NCBI RefSeq assembly: GCF_000002995.4
Contig: NW_025062477.1
Location: 12,134,696-12,198,695, forward strand
Direction of reading: 5' to 3'
Source of the DNA: Brugia malayi
Lineage: Eukaryota > Nematoda > Chromadorea > Rhabditida > Onchocercidae
DNA length: 64,000 nucleotides
In this document: positions 28,001-40,728 of the stretch, in pieces
Layout: the number at the start of each line of letters is the position of its first letter
How positions within the stretch are numbered: position 1 is the stretch's first letter
Program-made: the position numbers and the translations under genes
The notes under the pieces: generated by a model
What the model was told of the DNA's origin: nothing
Seen by the model: only the letters and a program-made list of their open reading frames with translations
Database searches by the model: none

Positions 28001-31000
28001 TTTAAAAGAGATTTTCAGGAATTTTTCTTTGACAATGTATTGGTGGATGATTTAAGCGAGAAATGTCTTGCAATAACAGTTTATCATCAATCACCGCAGA
28101 AACTTCAAAAAGATGTTATCATCGGTGATATGTATTTATCATTGAAAAGCTTAAGCGAATTACGATCTAAAAAAGAAGTAAAAATTGTGGAAGAATTAAA
28201 ATATCGCATTAATTCAAAGGTTAATTATATAAATTTTTATCTTTTCTTTAAAAAGAAGACGAAAAAATCATTTTTTTAAAAATTTAACTTTGTCGTTGTT
28301 ATTGTCAATATTATTGCTGTTGTTATCGTCGTTGCTATTGTTGTCGTTGTTATTGTCAATATTATTGCTGTTGTTATCGTCGTTGCTATTGTTGTCGTTG
28401 TTATTGTCAATATTATTGCTGTTGTTATCGTCGTTGCTATTGTTGTCGTTGTTATTGTCAATATTATTGCTGTTGTTATCGTCGTTGCTATTGTTGTCGT
28501 TGTTATTGTCAATATTATTGCTGTTTTATTGTTGTCGTTGTTATTGTCAATATTATTGCTGTTGTTATCGTCGTTGCTATTGTTTTTGTTGTAATGCTTA
28601 AATATGACAATATTGATTGATTTCATTTAGTACTTTTTATTTCTTACTTTTCTCTCAACAGATAATAAAATATTGCGGTATTGATGTTTTAATTTTTTGA
28701 AGATTTTATTTTCCAAAAATTAAAATTAAATATTGTGAGTCCCATAGTTGTTGCTATTATCATCATTTATTATTAATTAATTGCTAGATTTTTTTCTTCA
28801 TTTTTTGAAGAGATAAAGTTTAACTTAAATTTAGCTTAAATTTCAGCTCAAATTAGCATTTTTTTCCTTTTGCTTTTTAATTTTAAGAATAGCATTTTGC
28901 TGTGATTGGTAGAAAGTTTTGTTTGACTTTTTTTTTGCTTCAACTTCGTTTTAGCTAACTAACTAAATAGAAATTTCATTTATACTTAGAATAGAACAAG
29001 AAACAAACATAAAAATAAAATTTCGAAGTTTGTGTTTAAGCAAAAAAAAAAAAAAGACAAAAATTCTCTAATAAGGGAGGAAATTTTTCGTTTTTTCTGG
29101 AAGAAAAATAGGAACAAATTTTGGTTTTTGTTTTTACAGAAATTAAAGAGTTAAATTTTGAAACAAATTAAAACAAATAAATTTTTACGCTCGAAATATT
29201 TACCATCTACTAAAATATTTGTAAACAATTGTTTACAATTTTTCTTTTTTTAACGATTACTGTTGAAATAAGTGAAAATTTCTGAAATCAACGGATTATA
29301 TTTCATTTAGTCCTGTAAAATTAAACAATAAATATGTGAAGCAGAAACATTTGAACAAGAAGAAAAAATTATTTCAAAAATTTTTTTCAAATAAAAATAA
29401 AAAAAAATGAATAATAAATCACTTAGTTTACCATTGAGCAGAATTTTTTTTTTTGTCATTATAGAATAATTTCAAACAAACAAACAAACAAACAAAAGGG
29501 AAAAAAAAATAATTAAAAGTTGAAAAAAGAATTGTTGAATTTTGATCTATTTGCTGATATAAATGATAAGAAGCAAATTTTAATTTGAAATAAACAATCA
29601 AAAATCGAATTTATATAACTTCGATCTTTTCTAAAAAGAACTGAAACAAATAATTTTTTTTTTTTGCTACTTTTATTAATTTTTTTCCTATAAGAAATTT
29701 CAGAAATTAGAAGAAATTATTTGCTATGTACACCAAATTTTTTTAAATTCGTTTTAATTCAAAAATTTTTTATTTCCTTTTTAATCCGAAGTCTTTAAAT
29801 TTCTTGAAAAAAAAAAGAAAAACGAGGAATTTTTTTAAATTATTTTTTTAATTTTCTTGCTGAATATTCCTGGTTTTTTTCCCACTTATTTTTTGAACTG
29901 CAAAAATTTATCACTAAATTTAACTTATATTTTTTAATTACTGAAATTTAAAATAAACCGGAAGAAATGATTTTTAGCACTGCTTAATTTAATTGAAATA
30001 AAATGAATAATATAGTGGTAATTTAGCAAATAACAAAACTTAAAAAATTGTGAAAAAAAGGGAAAAGAATATTTGATTTCTGGATTTTATTAGAAAATTG
30101 TTGATTTGTTGAATTTACGTGTTCAAAAATTTTTAAGCAAAAAATTTTAGACTAAAAATTTTGGATTAATTTGAACGAAAAAATAAAAATTGAAATGAAT
30201 AAATAAAAAAATTTTTTTCCGAGTAAAATCACGGAATTAAGATGTTATATAATAATTAAAGATGCAATTTATTCTTTTTAATTTTATTTTCATACTTTCA
30301 TTGCTAATTATTATACACTTCGATTAATTATTTGTCAATAAGTTTTCAATTTCCAATCGTTTTTTGATTTCTGATATATTATTTTATTTTTTTTTTTATT
30401 TCTATTTCTTATCTATAAATTCAAATAGTTAACAAAAATCTGACCGAAACAGTTAAATATAAATCTTTTCAAAATTATAAAAAAAATTACGAAAATTTAG
30501 ACAATAAATAAATGTTTTCAATTTTGCAAGCAAACCAAACGTTTTGTCCAAATGGTAGCCTAAAATTAATATTAATTATACTAATTATCATATATAAATT
30601 ATAATAGCTTTTTGATTTCTGATATATCATTTCCAGTCTGTTTTTGATTTCTGATGTATTTGTTCATTTTCGCATTAAATATTTCAAAATTACTAATATT
30701 ATATTTTTTTTAATCAAACTTTTTGAATCATTTTTTGGTTTTCATACTTTGAAAAAAAAAAAAAAAATTTTCGATGACGCAAAAATAATTTTAAAAATGT
30801 CATCTGAAGAGGACAAAAAAGAAAACAAAAATATGGCAAAATTTAATAAGTGGTTTTTCATGGAAATTTAAGAAAAATTTCAATAGCATTTCATAAACTA
30901 ATTGTTCTAAGAGTGAGAAAAAAAGTAAAAAAGAAAAAAAAAAAAAAAATTGAAAAATTGAGTGAATAACGGTACGATTAAAGTATTCCAAGCATATTAA

Positions 31001-32218
31001 ATCTTCGATATATCGCATAAAAAAATTTTTATAAACTAAAATAAAATACAAAAAAAGTAGCAACGAAAAATTATTTGTTTTATTCATTTCAATAAATGAA
31101 AAATTTTTTTATCAAAATGTTTAAAAAGAGAAGATAAGACATTTGCGCATATATTTAAAACTTTTTCTCTCTTTTTTTTTAAATTAATAAATGGGTTAAA
31201 GAACCTTAAACCATTAATAAATGAAATTTTTTTTGTAAAAAATTCTATTTATTAATGATGTGATTTTGATTCTATTTTTATGCCATTCTCAATTCTATTA
31301 TAAATTAATTTCTGTAATGCTTGTCATTTTGATTTCATTTTTGAAAATAATTTTTGAAGTAATTTTCAAATTAATGAAAAGTAGGAAAAATCTTCGTTTA
31401 TTCTATAATTTTAAATTTTGCTTAAAGTATTTTCAATTCTTTGCATAATTTAATACAACCAAAAAAATTTATTTATTTTGAAAGATATCAATTGTTTTAC
31501 ATCAAAATTTGTTAATTATTATATTCATATGATGGATATATTCATTGACTGATCAATCGATCGGTTCATTCATTGATCCATTGATTATTGATTAATTGAT
31601 TGCAATATTTATCAGACTTAAATCAAAGGAAAAAACAAAAAACAAAAAATACAAACAGATCAATACTGTCATATTTTATTATTATTTTTATCATTTAATT
31701 GAGGCATTGTAAAAAAAATTTTTTTGAAAAAAAAAAAAAAAATTAAAATAAAGAATGAAGCGAAAATAAATAAACTATACCTAAAGCTAAATAAATTAAT
31801 AAATATGTATGAATTGAAATAATAAAACTTTTTTTGATATTAAGTTTAAAAAAAAAAAATTTTTTTAATTTTTAAGTTTTTTTTATTTGGTGAATGAAAT
31901 TTTAATTGTAGTTTTTTTCAGAAATTAGGAAAATTATGCATAACAACATGTCTGGAAAAAAAAGCATCTCGCTTAACGATTAATATTATCAAAGTGGAAG
32001 ATTTACCAAAAGGTGGCATTACTGGACCACCTGGTAAGTGAAATTTTAATTGCTTAAAAATAAATTAAATTTGTTATTGTTACTTTGAAAAAATATCATT
32101 TGATGGTATTATTTTAGAATTGTTGCAATTTTTTTTTTTTTTTAAATATTATTTTCCAAATTAAATTAGAAATCAGTACAGGAAAGGAAGTCTCCAATTA
32201 AAATGTCATTAAATTAAT

Positions 32219-32249
<31 letters not shown>

Positions 32250-35200
32250 AAAAAGCAAAGAATTATACTACAATTTTATATTTTTTTATTTTTATTTTAT
32301 ATTCTTTTATTCCTTATATTTTTTATTTTAAATTAAAAATTATATAATTAAAATTATTTATTTACTATATACTATTTATTATTTTGTTTCTTCTCTCAGA
32401 GATTGTTTTTGTTTTAATTAAGTTAATGACAAAAATTTATTATAAAAATACAACTTTCCAAAACTCATAGTACTACTCTCTCAATTTTAATTATTTCATT
32501 TCACTAATTTAAAAATGCAAGCGTTGAATCGCTTTTTCAATAACTAACTTTTTTTTTTTTTTTGAAAAAAAAGCTTCATTGAGTATGCTTCATTGCATTT
32601 CATTGACAAATTTTATTTTATGCTAAACTTCAATTTTTTTTTTTTTTTTTTGCTTTATCTAAAATTTCCGAAGAATGAAATTTTCTTCTGCTTCTCTCAG
32701 ATTTCAAAGGAATGAAATTCTCTTCGATTTCTCTGAGATTTCTCGAGAAATGAAATTTTTTTTTTTTCTCATTAATAACTTTACAACAAATTTCATTCAT
32801 TTCTTTAAAGTTTTGCAAGAGTTATTTCTCATTAAATATATTAACACAAATCTGATTTTTTTTTAATTTCTTTGAAAAATTTTTAGAGTATATTTTATCA
32901 TAGTTTCAAATCAAATCACATTGGGACATTTAATTTTCAATTAGCAAAAAGCCATTTACTTTTTTTTTCAAAACTTTTAACTTTAAAATTTCATAAATTA
33001 GAAAAATTCATGCTAGAAAAAAAGAGCTGAACAGGAAATTTAAACAACTCTAAATAATTTGTTTACAAAAAAAAAAAAAAAAAAGAGAAAAACAGAGAGA
33101 GAAAAAAGAAGAGAAAGAGAAATTGTTGACTAAAAAAAAAAAAAATTGAAAAGAGCAAAAATATTTACGCTATAAAAGAGAAAGTTAAAAAAAAAAGACG
33201 AAGATGAAAATATTGGAAAATAATTTTATTTAATTTTATTTTTAGCTCTAAAAGCAAATGAACCACTTCAAATTTCATTATCTTTTAATGGATATTTTTA
33301 AATTTTTCAAAAATTAAATTAAACAAATCATTTTTGAAAATCACACATCGTTGATTTTCATGTAACATTTAATTATAATAATAATAATAGTAGTATTAAT
33401 AATTTGTAAACAACATTTTTATTTAATTTTTACAAAAATTTTGCTTTTTTGCTTTTTTTTCACAAATATTTTAAATTTTTTGAATTTGCTATAATTGAAT
33501 AAATAATATGATTTTTTGAATGATTTTTGGGAAAATTCTAATAACTGTAGGTTTTTTTTTTTTAATTTTAGTTAAAAGTACCATAAAATTTTCCTGAAAT
33601 TATTATTTTTTATTGTTGAATCAATTTTTCTACAATTATAATAAGTGCAAAATTTTTAAGCTTAGCTTTTTAAATAAAAATAAAGGGACAAAAAAAAAAA
33701 AAAGCAAAAAAGCATGGATTTTATGCAGTAAATTCGATGCTTTGTTGGAAATAATTTAAAAAATAAACACAGCAATTCAATTATTTTATATGAAAATAAA
33801 ATTTAATAAATATTTCGACTGAAATTTTTTGAATTTTATTTAAAAAATTTTACTTTTATAAGTAGATAAATTGAAAAAAAAAAAAAAAAAAAGGATTTCT
33901 ACACACGAAAGTGATAATTCAAGTTTTGTTGCTAATTTGGACTAATTTTATTAGCATCGTACAAACATTTAAAAGTTATTATTATATAAATTGAAAAGGG
34001 AAAAATTAAATTTCATTAATTCTCATTAATTCTTATTACTTAAATTTTTAAATGGTTTTTTTTTAAAGGAAGCTAAAAAAAAAATCGAATAATATGGAGA
34101 AGTTTTGAGTTGCAATACAGGATGATCACTTCAGAGACAAAATGATTTAATTAAGAATTAATTTTAAGTCGGAAATTATTTAAAATTAAAATTGTCATTA
34201 CTTTTTATTATTATATTATTTATTATTATTATTGCCGTCATTATTAATAAATGTGATTTTTGTTTTTATTATTATTTGTTATTATATTATTACCATATAA
34301 ACTTATTTTATATATTTCACAGTTATACTTTTCGAATTTTTTTTTTATTAAAGAAAAGAAAAAGAAAAATCCTAAACTAAGGGAAAAGTTCTTACAAGAA
34401 ATAATATTAAGCAAATAACTTATACATTTGAAAGTTTTTCAAATTTTTAAATAAAAATTTACTTTGCTGTTATTTTTAAAATTTATTGAAATTTTCAGGA
34501 ATTTTTTTCAAATAAAGTTTTTTTTTTTATTTTATTAATAAATATATACTATTAAAAACAAAAAAGAGTAAAAACAATTTTATTTTATATTATCTTTTCT
34601 GGCTTTTTCTTCTTTTCTTAATTTATTGTTAAAATTTTTGTTTACTCTTAAAAAATTTTTAACTGAACTTTTTTAATTTAGACGTATGTATCCGTGTACT
34701 TTTAACGCAAAACAACGTGACACAAACAAAACAAAGTCGTATAATCAAAGGAACGTGTAATGCAACGTTTAAAGAAGCGATTATGTTTTTGGTAAAAACA
34801 AAATCAATTGATCTCGAGAATACCAGCATTGTTATTTCTGTTCATGATTTATCCAGGTAATATTTATGACGTACGTTATATTACGTGAAATAACATTTAT
34901 TACACGTATAACTAATCAGATTTATTTCTTTTCACTCTTTTTTTTTAAAAAAAAGATAAATATTTCTGTGATAAAATTTTAAACATAAAAATAAAAGAAG
35001 TTTGTATAGCTTAAATTATTATTTTATGTTTTAAAATTAACTTGAATTTATTCTTTTTTTTTTCTTTTTTTTTTTTTAAACTGGTAATTTAGTCGTAAGT
35101 ATAAATTAAATTTACATATATATTTTCTTATAAATTAAATTAGGAAAAAAGAAATTTTTTCACAAATTAAATTTATAGTTTTACTGCATAACGTATTATA

Positions 35201-36165
35201 TATGCATAATTAAGTAAATTTTTTGAAATTTAGAAAAATAATTTTTTATTTTTTACAGTTTCTTTCAGAATAAATACATATTGTTTTGTTAAGTGTTATT
35301 AAATTTTTATTACTGCTTTTTTTGTTAATTTATAACTTAGCACTCATTTTTATACAATTTTTTAATAGAATTATGTAAAATTTTATGTTAAAAATTTTTT
35401 TAATTAATTGTTTTAAGTAATTTCAGTATTAATCACTCTCTTAAAATTGATAGCGATAAGTAAGTATGATAATGAATTAAAACTATAAGTAAGCAAGCTA
35501 AAAAAAAAATAAATAAATAAAGACAAAAAAGTATGTTTCATTATAATATGGTATAATTTTTTTTAACCTGAAAATAAATTTAATTTATTAATAGTAAGCA
35601 TTTGAAATTTATTTTCCATTAGAATTTATATTTTTCATTTAAGTCTTTTTTTTTATTGAAAAATCACTAATTATTATAAATGAATATTATTTTTAATAAT
35701 AATTTGTTTCGATTTATTTTCGAAACTAAAAATTGCATTTGCATATGTCATTTTACGTGTTTTTTTTTTTTTTTTTTTTTTTTTCACAAAAAATTAAATC
35801 AAACATAACATTGTATAATAAAATAAACTTTAAAACAAAAAAAAAAAAAAATTATCAGTTCAAAAATAAACTTTAAAACAGAAAAACTATTATAATGAGT
35901 AAATGCAATCTTTCTTTTTCTATTTTCAAATTTAATTTATTCGAATTCATTAATTAATTTATACTTTAACTTTAGGACAATTGCTGGTGATGATTTAATT
36001 GGTTCGGTATATCTCGGTAAATTAGCAATTGATAAATCGGAACATGAACAATGGAAAAATACAATGGAACATTTAGGAAAAGAATTTAAAGGTATTCATC
36101 ATCTTAAGGCACGTGTAGAAGCGCCAAATGTTCACGTAACGGAGGCAACGTCAGATTCTGAATGA
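13002..36165 (+). CDS. Synaptotagmin-like tandem C2-domain protein
   Basis: Coding exons: 13002-13861 (with a frame switch, probably a 74-bp intron at 13561-13634), 23394-23634, 26705-26826, 28019-28219, 31922-32033, 34682-34856 and 35976-36165. They join in phase to about 608 residues. Residues 1 to about 310 are low-complexity Ser/Thr/Gln/Asn, with two LPQTP motifs (LLPQTPNEH, RRLPQTPIHN) and a Gln run. C2A follows (about 319-450, from GLIHCSLQHF), then C2B (about 452-600, from KLGKLCITTC). C2B ends with the EQWKNTMEHL segment, placed like the W-containing helix of synaptotagmin C2B. Most Ca2+-binding aspartates are absent: the C2A loop reads VYHQSPQKLQ, where Ca2+-binding C2s have VxDxD. 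Ca2+-independent membrane or protein binding is therefore inferred. No transmembrane segment or zinc finger is seen. ATG 13002 has an in-frame TAG six bases upstream. A possible poly(A) signal is AATAAA at 36282. Family is secure; the exact paralogue is not. Confidence 0.9.
13561..13634 (+). other. Probable 74-bp intron, or a frameshift, in the first C2-gene exon
   Basis: The frame open from 13002 ends shortly after 13635, while coding-like sequence resumes in another frame and runs to the donor at 13861 (NDCSNSSYDTSLRSLQRL). A GT at 13561 (AATA/GTATTA) and an AG at 13633-13634 (TTTACAG) remove 74 bases and restore one continuous frame. The alternative is one base missing in a homopolymer near 13614-13640. 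The removed segment itself reads plausibly as protein (EWPSPTVNQRKFSDLQ), so a sequence error cannot be excluded. Confidence 0.5.
16323..16364 (+). CDS. Possible alternative first exon of the C2 gene
   Basis: Inside the 9.5-kb intron 13862-23393 lies a short patch (about 16297-16370) of clearly higher G+C. It holds ATG at 16323, a 14-codon open frame (MWSALKASFCIPLW) and a donor-like GTAGGT at 16365. The exon would end in phase 0, the phase in which exon 23394 begins, so a shorter isoform lacking the low-complexity N-terminus would be in frame. There is no transcript evidence; chance is possible. Confidence 0.3.
20150..20995. repeat. TGATAA satellite: 74-bp dimers of a 37-bp unit
   Basis: Eight near-identical 74-bp units start at 20401, 20475, 20549, 20623, 20697, 20770, 20844 and 20918. 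Each is a dimer of 37-bp halves, GACAAACTTAAAGGCTGATA... and GATAAACTTAGTAGCTGATA.... Degenerate monomers extend left to about 20150. Each dimer carries about five TGATAA or TTATCA words in both orientations, so it contains both GATA-factor-like sites and short inverted repeats. It lies in the long intron of the C2 gene. Confidence 0.95.
23873..23935. repeat. 15-bp GCTAGGCTATTTTTG tandem repeat
   Basis: Three to four copies of a GGCTATTTTTGCTA-type unit in a C2-gene intron, the last copies diverged. Confidence 0.75.
28290..28590. repeat. 51-bp tandem repeat, about six copies
   Basis: Copies start at 28290, 28341, 28392, 28443 and 28494, then a shortened unit and a final copy. The unit contains TTGTCGTTGTTATTGTCAAT. 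Because 51 is a multiple of three, all frames stay open on both strands and give spurious Leu/Ser and Thr/Ile ORFs. It begins 71 bases after the donor at 28220. Confidence 0.95.
32662..32760. repeat. 38-bp tandem repeat with acceptor-like ends
   Basis: About 2.5 copies starting near 32662, 32701 and 32738, each with GAATGAAATTYTCTTC and ending CTCTSAG/ATTTC. It lies in a C2-gene intron. Confidence 0.75.
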
Positions 36166-37715
36166 AATAATTATTTTCTCATTTCAAATTCTATTTTTTG
36201 CTATTTTTTATTACCTATTTTCATTTTAATTTTTAATTTTTTTTTAAACGCTTTTTTTTTAAGTCTAACATTTATTAGTATAATAAATTCATTTTTTATC
36301 TTTGTTTTGTAAAAAGAAAAAAGCGAAAAAAAGAATTAAATTCAGTGATTTATATCACAAAATATTCGTTTTGTAAAGCTTTTGGAATGAATTAATCATT
36401 TATTATTAATTGCTTGCAAATATATAAATTTTTTTTGAAAAACATAAAGAATTATTTTTGCATTTTGCTAAGATCAGTGTACTTTTAAAAAGTTATAAAA
36501 TTAATTGCTATTAGATTTTTTCTGTTTTTTTTTTTTTTTATATTGTTTTGAGACAGTTGTTAGAGAGCAGTTAGGTTTTAATAATTAATTTTTTTTGAAA
36601 TCCAAGAAAAAAAATTAAATTTCATAAAATTCTTCATTTCACTCGTTTTTTGTAAAACAATTATAATAATTTATTGTTATAATCGAATATTTTGCTCTTT
36701 TTTTTTGTAGTTTCGATTGAATTTTTTAATGCTATTTTTGATATAATTTTAACTTTTTTTTACAAACATATCTTAAGTTTTATTCGTTGTTATTGTTTAA
36801 ATTATCAAAAATTTAAATTATCACTTCTAACAATAAAAAAAAATATAAATTTAAAAAAAAAAAAATTTATGGCAAAAAGAAAAGAAATTAAAAGATTTTT
36901 TGATTTTTAAATTTGCAGAAAAAATGTGTTAAATTGAATTGGAAAAAATGCTATTATACAATAATTTTCCTTGAAAAATTATTCTCATTTTATAAAGAAT
37001 TATTAAACAATTTATTCGTTCAATTTTAGTTGCCGAAACGATCAAAGAGGCAATTAATGAAATGAAAACTTTTTACTTTAATTTTCTTGCAATAGCTATT
37101 AATGTTTTCAGATACACTTCGTCAGGAATTTCTTTATTGAAATTATTAGCAAAATTTGCAATGTAATTCAAAATGAAAATATTAATTGAAATTGTAAACT
37201 TTAATATTATAATTTTATTCAGCAAATATACGCTAATATTTTAGATTTTAGTAGCATTAATTAGGATAAAAAAAAAAAGAAAAAAAATTGCAATAATTAC
37301 AATAATTAATTGAAAATAAATTAAATAATTTTATTATGTACAAAATAAGAAATTGTTTGCTTTGTATTATAAAATTATTTAAAGTTAATCTTTCTTCTTT
37401 CATTTTTTAACGATACAATTTGTGCCTTTAATTTAAAATAATTCATTTATGTTCGTTTATAATAATTGTTGAGTTATAATATTATCGTTTTTTTTTTTTT
37501 TATTTTTATTTTTTATTTTTTTAAAAATGAAAACAAAGTTTCTTATTTGCTTTAAATTATTTTACTGAACGAATTTTTATTTATGATTTATTTAAATTTC
37601 TCTTTGCTGTACAATCATTTGTGAATTCTGTTTTGTTTTTTGCTAAATTTTATTTTAGTATATTGAGTTTAATAAATATTTTGATGGCATCTTATTTGCA
37701 ATTTCTTTTTACAAA

Positions 37716-37841
37716 ATGCAAAATTTTAGAGTATACACATTCACGTTAGCTGACGTTAAAGGCAATACGTACGTTTACAAACATTTTGGTTCAGGGCAAT
37801 GCGTCACGTTTGTATTTTCAGAGTTTATTCAAGATTAAAAC
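37716..37841 (+). other. Possible orphan exon or small ORF
   Basis: A sharply GC-richer stretch follows AAATTTTAG (AG at 37728-37729). In one plus frame it reads VYTFTLADVKGNTYVYKHFG and continues to a TAA at 37839. The same frame also contains an ATG at 37716, giving a 41-codon ORF. The FTLADVKGNTY string faintly recalls the start of DENN-type domains, but no partner exons were found. It could equally be a conserved UTR or regulatory element, since it also holds several ACGT cores. Confidence 0.22.
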
Positions 37842-37934
37842 AAAATTTGATAATATTTTTTGTGATTCTATGTCTAATGATTTTAATGATTTATAAATAT
37901 TATAACTATTATTGTTATTATTTGTTATTATCAA

Positions 37935-38008
<74 letters not shown>

Positions 38009-40046
38009 ATTATTAATATTCTTATTATTGTCATTGGCGCTATTGTTATTACTACAGCTATTACCACTATTTTTATTATTTGTTATGTTGTCCTTAAGTG
38101 ATAATAATAATAATAATAATAATAACAATAATAACAACAATAAAATAAATTGTCCTTAAGTGTCTATCACATGTAATGGTATTAAACGCAAATTTATTAA
38201 TTTTTCATTATCATTGCTTAGATCTATAAAAAAAAAAAAACTAACAAATTTTCATTCTTAAAGTCTGTTCAATGTGATTACAAAATTTATTGATGAATTT
38301 CATACTGAATTTTTAGCTTTTAAAATAAAATTCATTTATATTTATTGAAAATAAAAAAATAAATTAGTATTAAAAATATTTTTAAAATTAGTTTTAGTAA
38401 ATTTTATACATACTTTTTTTAAATATTGCAAGTTTAATGTTTAATATATTCTTAGTGTTTTTAGAAATATTTTATGAAAAATTTCAACATTTTCTTTTGT
38501 AATTTTTTTATCTTTTTTAAATTTTCTCTTTGGTAATTTTAATTAATTTAGAAAAAAATTTGCAAGAATAGAATAAATGTGTAAATTAGTAATATTTGAA
38601 ACGCTATAAATTGATGTAAAATTTATAATAATTAAAATACAGGAAGGAATGTTTATTTTATTTCATTGGAATTTCAGATGATAACAAATTGAAAAATTTT
38701 TCATTACCAAACATTTTCTTATTTTTAGTGTACAATAATAAAAAAAAAAAAAAAAAACAAACAATCATTTATCAAACAGTTTAATTTAATTAACAGTTTA
38801 GTTTAATTTTATTACTAAAACTGCAAAATTCCATAAATTTTAACTCTCTTTCAATTACTTAGCAATTCACAAATGTTAATTAATTAATTATCATTTATCA
38901 TATCTAAATCATTGTGATATGATATTGTAGGTATATTCAAATTATTAATTAAATATATTGAAATCATGAAAGGAAAGAAATAAGCGAAGTAAATATTGTG
39001 AATGCTTTAATAAATTTAAAAAATTAAAACTTATTGATGTGATACTATTCTGATAGGAAGGAGAGAGAGAGGGAGAGGGAGAGAGGGAAAGAAGGCAGAA
39101 GAGAGAGAGCAAAAAACTGATAACATATGATAGACCTTCATTAAGGCCTGTGATATTTGTTTAATTTAATACTTGTTTACCAAAAAAAAGTAGTTGAAAT
39201 GCAATCAGTTAATCTTATATTCTTAATATTTTCAATAATTAAATCAAAATTTTCAAGCGCAAATGTATTTCAATTGAAATGCTTCAATTATAATTATTTC
39301 ATATAAAATCATGAATTACTTTATGCAAATCAGAAATAAAAAAAAAAAAATTTTAAAGAATAACATAACTTTTTGCTTGTTGTATTAATAAATGCCTAAT
39401 ATTAATATTTAACTTTTATAAATTGTAACAAAATTAACAAAACATAAGTAATAAACAATTAAAAAAAGAAGAAAGTTAGGAAAAAAGAAAAAACAAAAGA
39501 AAAATAAGAAGGAATTAAACTTTTTTCCTCTTTTTTTTTTTTTTGTCTTGACAGATTTATTATTTTTTATTAAAAAATTCGATCATTTCTCTTCTTCTCT
39601 TGGTATTACTTTAATTTTTCGAACTTTTTGCTTCAACTATTTTTTCTTTTATTTTTTCTGTTTTCAGTAATTTTCAGTAATAATGCAAAAAAGTAAATAT
39701 CATTTTTTGTTTATTTGTTTGTTTGTTTTTTTTGTTAAAAAATAGTATTTTATTCAAATTTATCGCTTTAATTCTTTTTTTGTATTGCATATGTATGTGT
39801 GAAATAAACAAATAAATATAAATGAGTAAGATATTTAGACATGAGCATATGGACATACGCTTACACGGATTACACGGACAAACACGCACGCATTACACGC
39901 ATGCATGCAGAAGTAGCACTCTTATTATTTTACAATGGAAGTAATTATTTGAAATCTAATAACAATAATAATAATAATAGCAATAAAATAATAATTGAAT
40001 GTTTAACAAAAAGCTTTTAAGTTGTTTTAAGCCATAAAAGGAAATT

Positions 40047-40225
40047 TATTGGATGGGCGGAACAGTGCGAGATCGGATGAGATGGAGAAAGAAAATTGGG
40101 CGCAATTGTGATGAACCATCATTTCTAATAATAGCATTGTAATCTTGAAAATTCTTTTCCGCTTCTTTCCTTGCAAGGAAAACGATTAAATTTGGATGTG
40201 CGGAATGGGATTGAATGGGACAAAT
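40047..40225. promoter_or_regulatory. Unassigned GC-richer island upstream of the olfactomedin gene
   Basis: Within spacer of about 20% G+C this segment is visibly richer and contains an imperfect 12-bp direct repeat, GGATGGGCGGAA (40051-40062) and GGATGTGCGGAA (40194-40205). A third TTCCGC word occurs near 40158. Short frames are open on both strands, so coding cannot be argued. It sits about 500 bp before the next gene start, so a promoter element is a reasonable guess. Confidence 0.3.
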
Positions 40226-40447
40226 TTTTAAAATGAATGTAAATTGTCTTTCATTTGAGTTATTGGAAAAAAGGAAATCATTTGCTTAATATTTAATTAA
40301 TCTTTTCTTATTTCATTTCTTTCATTTTTCTTTCTTCTTTTTTCTTTTCATTTAGTATTCAAAAATATTCTTTCAATCAATTTTGAATCATTTAAGTAAT
40401 TTATGTTATTTGAACAAATTTGAAGCTTTTTTTTCATATTTATTGCA

Positions 40448-40485
<38 letters not shown>

Positions 40486-40728
40486 ACTTTTTGTCATACA
40501 AATATCTTTTTACTTATAATTTTTATAAAAAAATCATGAAAAATTCAGGAAAAAAATATTTATGAAAGAAAAAGAAATAAATTAAGTGGAAAAAGAGAAG
40601 AGAAAGAAAAAAAAAATTGTCTTAAAATTCTTGAAAAAAGTATAATTTTAGAAATTAAATGTGAACTAAATTGTAATTATTTAAATATTTTGAATAAATT
40701 ATTGCAATTATTTTAGCTTATTTCTTCG

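Larger units (their letters stand above)
36166..40728. other. 3'UTR and intergenic spacer, no confirmed gene
   Basis: This holds the C2-gene 3'UTR (candidate AATAAA at 36282-36287), ATT/AAT microsatellites at about 37935-38012 and 38101-38145, a GA tract near 39061-39110 and a CT tract near 40450. Two short islands of unusually high G+C are at 37730-37806 and 40047-40225. The first could be a small exon; neither is assigned. Confidence 0.6.

Noticed and set aside
28276..28626. Poly-Leu/Ser and poly-Thr/Ile ORFs of more than 100 residues
   Set aside because: Produced by the 51-bp tandem repeat, open on both strands at once.
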